Source of the DNA: Sebaldella termitidis ATCC 33386
GTDB taxonomy: Bacteria; Fusobacteriota; Fusobacteriia; Fusobacteriales; Leptotrichiaceae
Assembly (NCBI RefSeq): GCF_000024405.1
Contig: NC_013517.1
Span: 3,131,989-3,195,988 of the forward strand
Direction of reading: 5' to 3'
Length of the DNA stretch: 64,000 nt
The translations under genes were made by a program, and so were the position numbers. Of the stretch, positions 16,893 through 25,484 are shown in pieces (the first letter of the stretch is position 1; each line of letters starts with the position of its first letter). The notes under the pieces are model-generated. The model was given only the letters and a program-made list of their open reading frames with translations. It did no database searches and had not been told where the DNA came from.

Positions 16893-16924
16893 ATTCTTAT
16901 CATTCCCTCCATAAAAATATTTTT

Positions 16925-17410
16925 CTATTTCACTTCTTCCCAATAATATGCTTTTTTATCAGGTATTAATTTAAACTCTACCTTATATCTTTGCGCGAGA
17001 TAATCAAATGCTTCCTCTTCTTCCTTAGTTACTGCCGCATTGGGTCCTATTGTTCTGGCTCCGTCTTTTAGATGCATAGGACCTACATTAATCTTATTAT
17101 TATTATCATTTCTCAGATCTGCACCGCCTTCTGTAAGTTTTTGAAAAACTACCGGTGTTTTTGCAATAATAAAATACTTTTTGTTGCTTTCTATAATTTT
17201 AGGGAGTTTTTCCAAAGCTGTTTTTATATCAAAAATCCATACTTTTACTCCGCTTGGTGCTGCTCCTTTGAATACATTGCTCAAAACAGGGTCTTGAGCT
17301 ATCTTATCATCCACAGCTATTATCCCGTCACAGGGAAATTCTTTTGACCATGCTGTAACTATCTGTCCGTGTATTACTCTGTCATCCACTCTTACAAATG
17401 ATATTGCCAT
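16925..17410 (-). CDS. PTS EIIB, mannose/fructose/sorbose family
   Basis: The 161-residue cytoplasmic phosphocarrier that passes phosphate from EIIA to the sugar. The active histidine is His14 in DDRVIHGQIVTAW. The family's VGPMHLKDGARTIGPN-like segment is near residues 110-126. GGAGG precedes the ATG. It sits between the EIIA gene (207 bases upstream, across a hairpin at 17519-17550) and the EIIC gene. Confidence 0.95.
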   Translation of the reverse strand: MAISFVRVDDRVIHGQIVTAWSKEFPCDGIIAVDDKIAQDPVLSNVFKGAAPSGVKVWIFDIKTALEKLPKIIESNKKYFIIAKTPVVFQKLTEGGADLRNDNNNKINVGPMHLKDGARTIGPNAAVTKEEEEAFDYLAQRYKVEFKLIPDKKAYYWEEVK

Positions 17411-17518
17411 TTTTCCTCCTAAGTTGTGTAAAATATATTAAAAAAATTTGTGTATTTCATTCTGAAAATGCCTGTATCTGTACCTTTCTCTGTTTGACTG
17501 TCATCTAAGACTTTTCAA

Positions 17519-17550
17519 TAAGATGAAGTACCGATATTTTCTTCGTCTTA
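17519..17550 (-). other. intergenic hairpin between the EIIA and EIIB genes
   Basis: Arms TAAGATGAAG (17519-17528) and CTTCGTCTTA (17541-17550) pair with one mismatch. No T-tract follows on the minus strand, so mRNA processing or stabilisation is more likely than termination. Confidence 0.5.
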
Positions 17551-17617
17551 CATTGACTATTCAATACTGATTCTGCTTATATCTCCAATAATTATATTAA
17601 TTATAAAAAACATATAA

Positions 17618-18046
17618 CTAAAATTCATCATCTTCTTCCAAAACTGCTCCTGCTTTTTTTATGCTTTCTCTAGCAGTATTCATTATATTTTCTGCTGCAC
17701 CGGCAGCATTTAGTCCCGACTCGGAGCTTTCCAGCGCTTCCAGCAGCATGGGAAAATTCACGCCGCTTATTACTTCTGTTTCTGTCTTAAACTCAGGATC
17801 ATAAAAATAAGTACAGGCTGTATTATAAGGAGTTCCTCCTTCCAGATCAGTAAGAACCACAAGTCCGGAAATATCTCGGAACCCATTTACCAGCTCATGA
17901 AATTCTTTTTTAAAAGTATCGGCATCAGAATCTCTGCGGAGTGATATAATTTTTATATTCTCAGGCAGATCTCCTGCTACCATCGAATATGTGTCCCTTA
18001 ATCCATAAACAAGATCTCCGTGACTTGCCAGTATTATTCCCAGCAT
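17618..18046 (-). CDS. PTS EIIA, mannose/fructose family
   Basis: The 142-residue soluble phosphocarrier that receives phosphate from HPr. His9 in ILASHGDLVYGL is the phosphorylation site, and the LTDLEGGTPYNTA loop and SGVNFPMLLEAL strand (about residues 84-115) are family hallmarks. AAGGAG precedes the ATG. It lies between the isomerase-like gene at 18193 and the EIIB gene, and is flanked on both sides by intergenic hairpins, unlike the tightly packed genes around it. Confidence 0.93.
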   Translation of the reverse strand: MLGIILASHGDLVYGLRDTYSMVAGDLPENIKIISLRRDSDADTFKKEFHELVNGFRDISGLVVLTDLEGGTPYNTACTYFYDPEFKTETEVISGVNFPMLLEALESSESGLNAAGAAENIMNTARESIKKAGAVLEEDDEF

Positions 18047-18089
18047 TTTTCTCCTTTCCGACAGCCCGGCATTTCTGTATTTCTTTGCG

Positions 18090-18151
18090 GGTGCTATATC
18101 TCATTCATCATTAGCCCGGTAATGCTGAATATTTTAATGAGATATAACACC
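18090..18151 (-). other. long intergenic hairpin upstream of the EIIA gene
   Basis: A 16-base inverted repeat (18090-18105 with 18136-18151, one mismatch, core TATATCTCATT/AATGAGATATA) encloses a smaller CATTA/TAATG hairpin. There is no following T-tract. It may be an RNA-processing or stability element inside the operon. Confidence 0.6.
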
Positions 18152-18192
18152 AGACTGTCTTTTATCCATTAATTTTTTATTGTTTAGATTTT

Positions 18193-19956
18193 TTATACTC
18201 TGACAAAGGCTTTAATTGTAGCTATTTCTTTCCCTGCCGAATTTCCATAAGGTCTTATTGTATATTCTCCCACATTTGCAGGTATTATAAATGTTTCGGC
18301 ATAATGTACAATATATGGTTCAAATTTATTTTCGGGAGATTCTATTATCGCTTCTTCACCCTCTACAAGATTCAGCATATTTACCAAACCATACGTATTA
18401 TGTAATACTTTTTTACTAAACCAGTGTCTTCTTGTTTCTATGAATTCTCTTTCATGAAGCCCTGTTCTTTCCTCTCGGAAGCCGTCTCCTTCGTCTATTT
18501 TTTCTATTCTGTTTATAAGATTTTCTTCTACCCATTCAGTGTTTCTGTTATATTGTATATTTTCCTTTCCGTGCTCTATATGTATTGGTCTCGGAAGCCC
18601 GTCAAGTCCGACTCTTCCCCAGTCCCACAGTTTAAATGTAAATATGTACGGTGTTGCGCTTATTTCAAGAATCATGGCATTTTTACCTGAGCAGTGTATT
18701 GTTCCTGCCGGTATCAGAAAGTGGTCATGTTTTTTTGCAGGAAATTTGTTTATATACTTTTCATCCGGAAAAGCTCCCTCTCCTCTTTGTGCCTTTCTGA
18801 ATTCTTCTATCAGTTCATCGGGATTCACTCCGGTTTTAGTACCGAGATATACACTTCCGTCATCTCCGCTGTCCAGCATATAATAGCTTTCATCCTGTGT
18901 ATAATGCATTCCGAATTTTGACTGTATATATTCAGTAAGCGGGTGAACCTGAAGACTGAGATTTCCTCCGCCCATGGTATCCAAAAAATCAAATCTTATA
19001 GGGAATTCCGTTCCGAATCTGGCATGTACCTTATCCCCTAATAATTCTACAGGCTTATAAAATACAAGATCTATTGAAGGTATTTCTACTACTATATCCC
19101 CGTATTTTAATTTCAGTGAATTTTCCTCAGGTACACCGTCAAAACACCATGCATACTGTTCCTGATTTTTATCCAGTCCGCAGACTTCCTTCATCCACTG
19201 ACCGCCCCAAACACCCGGATCAAAGAATGGCACAAGCCTGAACGGCTGGTTTACGGCCTGTGTGAGAGCGGCTCTGAATGCATCGCCCTTTACCATTTTA
19301 GGATCATTTTTTATATTTGTATCAAGAAGATAATCCAGTTTTTGAAATAATCCTTTTTTATGTCTGTCCAGTACTCTCCATTCTATAAAAAATGCTCTTT
19401 TATATTTTTTCAGCACATCTTCATCAAAATTCCCTGCTCCCCAGTTATCCAGTTCTTTTCTTCGGAATCTCTGCTGTATCTCCCATCTTGCCATATCCGC
19501 ATATACGAGAATATCTCCTTCGATCAGACCGGCACCAATACCGTATACCACTACCAATCCTTCCGAAATTTCATTTATTTCTTTTTTCAGTTCTTCTATT
19601 TTTTTCATATCAAAGAATTCTTCTATTGTTCTTACGCTCAATACTCCAAATACCCTGTCTTCTGTTATCTCTCTCTTTAATTCGTCAGAAAGATATTCTT
19701 CCGAAAGTTTATAATCTGCTATATTTATAAGCTTAACAGCTCCTGTTTTGCTGACAAGATTCTCATACACTTCCTTTTCATCTACTCCGTGATAATAATC
19801 CAATACCATAACTGTCTTTTTCTTATTTAAGCTGTCTTTTTTGCTCTTTAATTCCTCTAAAATATTTTCATATGACTGAAAAGCTTCCTTTTCCATGCCT
19901 TTCATTTCTATAACGGGATTTTTTTCATAATTTCTTTTTTGCTCTGGTAAATTCAT
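18193..19956 (-). CDS. class I mannose-6-phosphate isomerase-like protein with N-terminal extension
   Basis: A 587-residue protein. The C-terminal ~350 residues are a type I phosphomannose isomerase cupin, with zinc ligands in the right places: Gln and His in LSLQVHP, Glu in DESYYM, and His in IPAGTIHCSG. The first ~230 residues resemble a nucleoside-kinase-like alpha/beta domain (VVVYGIGAGLIEGDILVYADM) but lack a clear Walker A motif. Long versions like this exist in Gram-positive bacteria and are annotated as mannose-6-phosphate isomerases. Here it sits in a mannose-family PTS operon with two cupin isomerases, so mannose-6-phosphate or a related ketose/aldose phosphate is the likely substrate. 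Confidence 0.87.
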   Translation of the reverse strand: MNLPEQKRNYEKNPVIEMKGMEKEAFQSYENILEELKSKKDSLNKKKTVMVLDYYHGVDEKEVYENLVSKTGAVKLINIADYKLSEEYLSDELKREITEDRVFGVLSVRTIEEFFDMKKIEELKKEINEISEGLVVVYGIGAGLIEGDILVYADMARWEIQQRFRRKELDNWGAGNFDEDVLKKYKRAFFIEWRVLDRHKKGLFQKLDYLLDTNIKNDPKMVKGDAFRAALTQAVNQPFRLVPFFDPGVWGGQWMKEVCGLDKNQEQYAWCFDGVPEENSLKLKYGDIVVEIPSIDLVFYKPVELLGDKVHARFGTEFPIRFDFLDTMGGGNLSLQVHPLTEYIQSKFGMHYTQDESYYMLDSGDDGSVYLGTKTGVNPDELIEEFRKAQRGEGAFPDEKYINKFPAKKHDHFLIPAGTIHCSGKNAMILEISATPYIFTFKLWDWGRVGLDGLPRPIHIEHGKENIQYNRNTEWVEENLINRIEKIDEGDGFREERTGLHEREFIETRRHWFSKKVLHNTYGLVNMLNLVEGEEAIIESPENKFEPYIVHYAETFIIPANVGEYTIRPYGNSAGKEIATIKAFVRV

Positions 19957-19971
19957 TTAAATTCCTCCTAA

Positions 19972-20550
19972 TCAATTATCTGTCTGGTTATCAGTAATTT
20001 TACTAATTGAATATCCGTCATTACTTCTAAAAATTCTTACAGGAAATCCTTTTTCCTGTATTTCTCCATAATTATGTCCGGCATCTGACGGCCAGCACGC
20101 TCCTACCACTAGAGGCTCATCCGAAATATTTACAAGTCTGTGTGCTGTATTTTCCGGTATATAATGCAGAGAATTTTTTTCCACTGTTATCACACTGCAC
20201 TCTCCGTCAATATTTTTTAGTATTAAAAGTCCTCTTCCTTTTATTCCCCAATAATATTCTGTATGAGACATTTTTTCATGATAATGTCCTTTTGTCATAT
20301 TAAACTCTCCGTTTACCTCTCCGGGGAATATTTTCGTAACTCCGAAATTTAATTCGCCTGCTTTTCCTTCATTTATATAACCTGTTACTTCATACATTAT
20401 TTTTTCGTCATCTATGCTTTCATCCTCAGGCTTTAGAAAAACAGATTTCAGATCTTTAAATTTTTTCTTGGAAATAATCAGATTTTGTTTATCAGTATCC
20501 GAAAATTCCCCATTTTCAAAATTAAAATAAAGATTTGATTTTATTTCCAT
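19972..20550 (-). CDS. cupin-type glucose-6-phosphate isomerase-like protein (second copy)
   Basis: A 192-residue single-cupin protein of the archaeal-type phosphoglucose isomerase family. Metal-site residues are seen in TKGHYHEKMSHTEYYWGIKG (His-x-His then Glu) and IPENTAHRLVN (His). The C-terminal WPSDAGHNYGEIQEKGFPVR is characteristic of the family. It is first in the operon, 15 bases before the mannose-6-phosphate-isomerase-like gene, behind a consensus promoter and a GntR-type operator. Length matches the archaeal enzymes better than the 258-residue paralogue at 14416. Confidence 0.88.
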   Translation of the reverse strand: MEIKSNLYFNFENGEFSDTDKQNLIISKKKFKDLKSVFLKPEDESIDDEKIMYEVTGYINEGKAGELNFGVTKIFPGEVNGEFNMTKGHYHEKMSHTEYYWGIKGRGLLILKNIDGECSVITVEKNSLHYIPENTAHRLVNISDEPLVVGACWPSDAGHNYGEIQEKGFPVRIFRSNDGYSISKITDNQTDN

Positions 20551-20582
20551 ATATCCTCTCCTTCGCTGACATTATCTTTTTT

Positions 20583-20612
20583 AAATGTACGTATGTATAT
20601 GTCCGTACATTT
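20583..20612. promoter_or_regulatory. inverted-repeat operator of the isomerase-PTS operon
   Basis: Perfect nine-base arms AAATGTACG (20583-20591) and CGTACATTT (20604-20612) lie just downstream of the -10 box, a roadblock position. The probable binder is the GntR protein encoded at 13632-14390. Confidence 0.7.
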
Positions 20613-20623
20613 ATTTTGATTTT

Positions 20624-20651
20624 ATTATACCTCTTTTTTTTATTTTGTCAA
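20624..20651 (-). promoter_or_regulatory. promoter of the isomerase-PTS operon
   Basis: Minus-strand TTGACA (20646-20651), a 16-base spacer and TATAAT (20624-20629): a full consensus sigma-70-type promoter in front of the gene at 20550. Confidence 0.85.
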
Positions 20652-20873
20652 TATTTTTTTGAAGATAATTTTTTTAAAGCTGTATTTTAAAAAATCATAC
20701 AATCAGTATCACAGGCTGTTTTCTTTTAATCTGATATTTTCCTGTATGCTGTACTACCGCTTCTCAATCCACCATATCAAAAATTTTTCGCAGATATAAA
20801 ACTGTATACAATAATGTTTTATAATATTAAAAATATATGCTAAAATATGGTATCAAAAGAAACGGAGGTTCAA

Positions 20874-21878
20874 ATGAAAAAGTTTATATTAGCATGCTTA
20901 TTTCTGGTTTCTGCTTTTAGTTTTTCACTTGAGAAATCAGGGATAAAAGAATACGACAGCCTTGATATTTCCAAAGGAAAAATCATTGCTTATTATAATA
21001 CTAAAAAACAGATTGTCGAAGAGCCGGCTGCGATGTTTTACAGAAAAGATTACGGAAAAAAGGGAAATTATCATCTGGTGGCAGACTTTTACGCAGATAC
21101 AGATACTCCTGAAAAAATTTTTATGCTGCGTGATCTCGATGATGAGGACAGCATAAACGGAAAACTTGCATATTATAACAAGAATGAGACTATTTCATAT
21201 GTAGCAGATATGAAAAATGGAAGAATTGACGGTCAGAAAACAACTTTTGAAAAAGGAAAAGTAGCGGCTGTTGTTAATTTTTCCAATAATCTTGCCAACG
21301 GAAAAGGAACATTATACTATAAAGAAAAAAAATATGCAGAAGCAAACTATGCTTACGGATTTGCAGACGGTGATTTTACACTGTTTTATCCGGACGGATC
21401 AAAAGTATTGACTCTTACTTATAAAGACAATGATGTAATAAAAAGCCAGAATTTTAACTACAAACTACAGAAGTCAGGAATAGATGAATTTGATTCCCTT
21501 GATTTTTCAAAAGGTGAAATAGTTTACTATTACAATTCTGATGGTAATATCATATCAAAAGATTCAAAAGATGCTGTTTATTTTAGAAAACTTATGTCAA
21601 AAGAAGGAAACGAATACTTTGTAGTAGACTTTTTTCTTGAAACGGGAAATGTTCAGGGGATCGGGAAAGGATATAATCTGAAAGATTTTCAGGGTCATAC
21701 TCTAAACGGACCTGTTGTCACATATTATGATAATGGAATTCTAAAATCAAAAGCTTCTTATAAAAATAAAAAACTTGACGGTGAGTCAACTTTATATGAT
21801 TATTTTGGAAACATTGTAAGAACAGACATATATAAAGACGGAGTCATTCAAAGTGCCCGTTTCTTTGAAACAAATTAA
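20874..21878 (+). CDS. secreted MORN/YwqK-like repeat protein
   Basis: A 334-residue protein with a signal peptide (MKKFILACLFLVSAFSFS) and short beta-hairpin repeats of the MORN/YwqK kind (LNGPVVTYYDNGILKSKASY and GRIDGQKTTFEKGKVAAV). The protein is internally duplicated: KSGIKEYDSLDISKGKIIAYY near residue 20 recurs as KSGIDEFDSLDFSKGEIVYYY near residue 200, so it arose by tandem doubling. Some relatives are called YwqK antitoxins, but no toxin is adjacent and the export signal argues for an envelope role. GGAGG precedes the ATG at 20874; the earlier in-frame start at 20847 has none. Confidence 0.8.
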   Translation: MKKFILACLFLVSAFSFSLEKSGIKEYDSLDISKGKIIAYYNTKKQIVEEPAAMFYRKDYGKKGNYHLVADFYADTDTPEKIFMLRDLDDEDSINGKLAYYNKNETISYVADMKNGRIDGQKTTFEKGKVAAVVNFSNNLANGKGTLYYKEKKYAEANYAYGFADGDFTLFYPDGSKVLTLTYKDNDVIKSQNFNYKLQKSGIDEFDSLDFSKGEIVYYYNSDGNIISKDSKDAVYFRKLMSKEGNEYFVVDFFLETGNVQGIGKGYNLKDFQGHTLNGPVVTYYDNGILKSKASYKNKKLDGESTLYDYFGNIVRTDIYKDGVIQSARFFETN

Positions 21879-21960
21879 TCATTTTATCAATGTTAATTTT
21901 AATTATCCAAAGCCGGAAAAGGCTTAATTCAAAAAATTTTTTCAATAATACAAGAAATCA

Positions 21961-22004
21961 AAAAAGACGGTCTTTTTAAATAAAAAGTACCGTCTTTTAT
22001 CATT
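21961..22004 (+). terminator. terminator after the MORN/YwqK-like gene
   Basis: AAAAAGACGGT...ACCGTCTTTTA hairpin, with arms extended by AAAAAG/CTTTTT, about 85 bases after the stop. Confidence 0.8.
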
Positions 22005-22174
22005 ATTCTTTTTTATCATTCTTTATTTTTTTAAATATTATAAAAATATTTTCATTTGTAAATATAAAAAAATTATTATTATATATATGTATTAAAAACA
22101 AATAATTAATTAAATCATTTTCTAAACTATCCCAAAAACTATGATAATTCCTGAATTTTAAATATCATATAAAA
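22005..22174. other. AT-rich intergenic stretch
   Basis: Between two terminators. It is almost pure A/T with no open frame, repeat or motif that I can identify. Confidence 0.5.
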
Positions 22175-22204
22175 AATAAAAAGCGACTTAAAGTCGCTTT
22201 TTTT
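22175..22204 (-). terminator. terminator of the cold-shock gene
   Basis: Perfect stem AAAAGCGACTT/AAGTCGCTTTT with T-runs on both sides, six bases after the stop at 22210. It could act in both directions. Confidence 0.9.
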
Positions 22205-22209
22205 CGGGT

Positions 22210-22407
22210 TTATCTAGCTACAACATTAGTAGCTTGAGGTCCTTTTGGTCCCTCTTCTACTTCAAATATTACTTCTTCACCTTCGTTAACAGATTTAAAT
22301 CCGTCTTTTTCGATTTTTGAAAAATGTAAGAAATAATCATTCCCGTCTTCTCCAGAAATAAACCCAAACCCTTTTTTGTCGTTAAACCATTTTACTTTAC
22401 CTTGCAA
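22210..22407 (-). CDS. cold-shock protein, CspA family
   Basis: A 65-residue single OB-fold RNA chaperone that binds single-stranded RNA and melts structure. Both RNA-binding motifs are present: [11 protein letters not shown] (RNP1) and YFLHFS (RNP2, the family norm being VFVHFS or DVFVHFS). The N-terminal [14 protein letters not shown] is standard. AGGAGG precedes the ATG. A TATAAT lies at 22491-22496 on the minus strand, leaving a leader of about 80 bases, shorter than the classic cspA leader. It is a single-gene unit ended by a strong terminator. Confidence 0.97.
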   Translation of the reverse strand: MQGKVKWFNDKKGFGFISGEDGNDYFLHFSKIEKDGFKSVNEGEEVIFEVEEGPKGPQATNVVAR

Positions 22408-22662
22408 AGAAACTACCTCCTAAAATTATTACACCTTAAACATATTACCACTCAAATACATATTTTTTAAGTAATGCTTTTGGCAATATTATTATAACAT
22501 ATTTTTAAAAAAATGAAAGCCTTTTTTATTTTTTTTTATCATTTTCTTCTCAATACTATATGATATATATTGTTCTATAAGAAATATATTAGTATTAGTT
22601 ATTGAAAATAATTCCAAAATAGGTTATTATATTCTATATATTATATTGTCTTAGGAGGTTTT

Positions 22663-23883
22663 ATGGCACTTATTATTCAAAAATACGGAGGTACTTCTGT
22701 TGCCAATACAGAAAGAGTAAAAGAAGTCGCAAAAAAAGTAGTAAAATATAAAAAGGAAGGTCACGATGTTGTAGTTGTCGTTTCTGCACCTGCGGGAATG
22801 ACCGACAGTCTTGTTAAAAATGCTTATGAGATAACCAATAACCCTAACAAGCGTGAACTTGACATGTTATTAACTACGGGAGAACAGATCTCTGTTGCTT
22901 TACTTTCTATGGCTGTATATGAGTTAGGTGAAAAAGCAATATCTTTTAATGCTTTTCAGATAGATTTCAGAACAACTTCCGATCATACAAAAGCAGAAAT
23001 ACTAAATATTGATACTAAAAAAATCAAAGAAAAGCTAACAGCAGGAAATGTAGTAGTTATTGCCGGTTTTCAGGGAGTAGATGAAAATTTTGATATTACC
23101 ACACTTGGAAGAGGCGGCTCTGATACCACTGCTGTGGCATTGGGAGCAGTACTAAATGCTGATGAAGTAGAAATATACACTGATGTTGACGGAGTATACA
23201 CCGCTGATCCGCGGGTAGTGGACAATCCAAAAAAATTAAAAGAAATATCATATCAGGAAATGCTTGAAATGGCTTCTTCCGGAGCAAAGGTTCTTCACCC
23301 GCGTTCTGTGGAGATAGCTGCAAAATATAATATTAATATTCACCTGCGTTCATCATTTGAGGATATTCCAGGTACTATAGTAAAAAAAGGAGATGAAATA
23401 ATGGAAAAGGCACAAGTAGTAGGAGTAACTTCTTCTAAAAATGAAGGAAAAATAACACTGTTCGGACTGCCGGATAAGCCGGGAACAGCTTCAAAAGTTT
23501 TCAGCACTCTGGCAAAGGCAAAAATCAATCCTGACATTATTCTGCAAAGTTCAAGTATAAATAAAGATCTTAACAATATATCATTTACTGTAAAAACTAC
23601 TGATCTCAAAGAGGCTGTTAAAATAACAGAAACTTTAAAAGAGGAGCTTGGTGCTGCCGGACTGGCCTATCAGGATAATATAGCTAAAGTATCTGTAATC
23701 GGTGTAGGTCTCAGAACGCACTATGAGACAGTTTCAGCTATATTTGATACACTTGCCGAGAACCAGATTAATATAGATATGATATCTGCTTCTGAAATAA
23801 ATGTTTCATGTATTATCGAAGAGAAAGACATTGATAAAGCCGTCAAGGCTCTTCATGCTAAATTTATCGATCTGGGGGAATAA
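22663..23883 (+). CDS. aspartate kinase, threonine-branch copy
   Basis: A 406-residue aspartokinase (aspartate to aspartyl-phosphate). MALIIQKYGGTSVANTERVK, VVVSAPAGMTDSL, TTLGRGGSDTTAVAL and IYTDVDGVYTADPR define the kinase domain; two ACT domains follow from about residue 265, with the FGLPDKPGTASKVFS segment typical of the monofunctional LysC type. AGGAGG precedes the ATG. It is three bases upstream of the homoserine dehydrogenase gene, so it feeds the threonine/methionine branch, while the 1821-3023 copy is under lysine control. I leave the symbol blank because lysC is used for the other. Confidence 0.94.
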   Translation: MALIIQKYGGTSVANTERVKEVAKKVVKYKKEGHDVVVVVSAPAGMTDSLVKNAYEITNNPNKRELDMLLTTGEQISVALLSMAVYELGEKAISFNAFQIDFRTTSDHTKAEILNIDTKKIKEKLTAGNVVVIAGFQGVDENFDITTLGRGGSDTTAVALGAVLNADEVEIYTDVDGVYTADPRVVDNPKKLKEISYQEMLEMASSGAKVLHPRSVEIAAKYNINIHLRSSFEDIPGTIVKKGDEIMEKAQVVGVTSSKNEGKITLFGLPDKPGTASKVFSTLAKAKINPDIILQSSSINKDLNNISFTVKTTDLKEAVKITETLKEELGAAGLAYQDNIAKVSVIGVGLRTHYETVSAIFDTLAENQINIDMISASEINVSCIIEEKDIDKAVKALHAKFIDLGE

Positions 23884-23886
23884 TAA

Positions 23887-25083
23887 ATGAAAATAGGAAT
23901 AATCGGGCTTGGTACTGTAGGTGAAGGTGTACTGAAAATACTGGCTCTGGAAAATAAAAATATAAAACTAAAATCAGGTGCAGACCTTGAAGTGAAATAC
24001 GCCTGTGACTTAAATATTGACAGAGAATTTTCATTTGATTTTGATAAGGCTATACTTACTCAGGATTATAAAAAAATACTCTCAGATCCCGAAATTGACA
24101 TCGTAGTGGAATTGATCGGCGGAGAGACTATAGCAAAAAATATAATAATGGAGGCTCTTAATAATAAAAAACATGTTATTACTGCTAATAAAGCTCTGGT
24201 TGCCAAATATGGGCCGGAAATAATTTCTGCGGCAAAAGATAACTGTTCTTTATTCTTATATGAAGCTGCTGTCGGCGGCGGTATTCCTATTATCACACCT
24301 ATGATAGAAAATCTGATTGCCAATCAGATAACTGAAATACGAGGAATTATGAATGGTACCTCTAATTATATACTTACAAAAATGAAAGAAGATAAGCTTG
24401 ATTTCGAGGAGGCTCTTCATCTTGCCGCTGAAATGGGATATGCAGAAGCTGATCCTTCATACGATGTGGACGGTATAGATGCCGGTCATAAAATTGCTAT
24501 TCTTTCTTCACTTGCCTATGGAGGGTATATTAACTTTAGCGAGGTTTATCTTCAGGGAATAAGGGATATCTCTCTTGTGGATATATTTGAAGCTGAAAAG
24601 CTTGGTTTTTCAATAAAGCTTATTGCCAGCTCAAAAATAAACGAAGATAAGCTGGTGGAAATTTCCGCAGAACCGATTCTACTAAAAAATGAGAAGCTTC
24701 TGTCCAATGTAAATGATGTTTATAATGCCATTGAGGTAACAGGAAGCTATACAGGGAAAACTCTTTTTTACGGAAAAGGAGCGGGTATGGAGCCTACTGC
24801 ATCTGCAGTAATTTCGGACATAGTAAAAATCGCAACTGATTCTGTTATTAATTCAAACTTTTTCTTTGATACAAAAAGTCATCTGGAAACTGTGGATACT
24901 AACAAACTAAAGCATGAATTCTATATAAGAACTTCAAAAGATTTTGATCTGGAGGCATCTGCACTGGAACTTTATGAAGAAATAGACAATTATTACATTA
25001 TAATTGCAGAAAATATTTCAAGAAATGAATTAGATGAAACTTTTGCCAATGTCAAAGAGAAGCTTATCATAAAAATAATATAA
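23887..25083 (+). CDS. hom: homoserine dehydrogenase
   Basis: Reduces aspartate semialdehyde to homoserine with NAD(P)H, the branch toward threonine and methionine. The Rossmann start is IGIIGLGTVGEGVLKIL, followed by ITANKALVAKYGPEI, the GIMNGTSNYILTKM catalytic segment and the AEADPSYDVDGIDAGHK signature. The tail after about residue 330 is shorter than in the 430-residue enzymes with a full ACT domain, so allosteric threonine control may be weak or different. It starts three bases after the aspartate kinase stop. Confidence 0.94.
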   Translation: MKIGIIGLGTVGEGVLKILALENKNIKLKSGADLEVKYACDLNIDREFSFDFDKAILTQDYKKILSDPEIDIVVELIGGETIAKNIIMEALNNKKHVITANKALVAKYGPEIISAAKDNCSLFLYEAAVGGGIPIITPMIENLIANQITEIRGIMNGTSNYILTKMKEDKLDFEEALHLAAEMGYAEADPSYDVDGIDAGHKIAILSSLAYGGYINFSEVYLQGIRDISLVDIFEAEKLGFSIKLIASSKINEDKLVEISAEPILLKNEKLLSNVNDVYNAIEVTGSYTGKTLFYGKGAGMEPTASAVISDIVKIATDSVINSNFFFDTKSHLETVDTNKLKHEFYIRTSKDFDLEASALELYEEIDNYYIIIAENISRNELDETFANVKEKLIIKII

Positions 25084-25095
25084 TTTGATATAAAA

Positions 25096-25132
25096 AAGAG
25101 CAGTTTTTTATTTTTGAAACTGCTCTTATATA
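25096..25132 (+). terminator. terminator after hom
   Basis: Perfect stem AAGAGCAGTTT/AAACTGCTCTT (25096-25106 and 25117-25127), 12 bases after the stop codon. Confidence 0.85.
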
Positions 25133-25484
25133 TTTTACTCTTTATTTTCCCGTTTTAAGATATATATTATATATTTTTCTCTCTTACCTGTATTTTTTAG
25201 ATATTTTATTCTCATGCTTTTTCTGACATATAAAATATTTATCTCTTGATTTCTTATTAATTATTTTACTGTAATAATGTTTGCCGGATTGTATATCTGC
25301 TCTGTCATATGACAAATATTTCTGTAAGAAAATACAGAAATTCCAAATAAAAACGTGTAGAATCATAATAATTTTTTCAATATTCTTCTTCTTATATTTT
25401 TTGCGTATTATAACATAAAATTATTATTAATAAAATAATGAGGGCTTTAGTATAACTGCCTGCTTATTTTTATTCAAAAAAATA
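25133..25484. other. AT-rich intergenic region between convergent genes
   Basis: About 350 bases. The only open frame is a 60-codon minus-strand one (25184-25366) without ribosome site or family resemblance. I see no repeats, RNA gene or operator. Confidence 0.45.

Noticed and set aside
25184-25366. 60-codon minus-strand frame in the spacer after hom
   Set aside because: No ribosome site, no recognisable family, and poor amino-acid composition; likely chance in AT-rich DNA.
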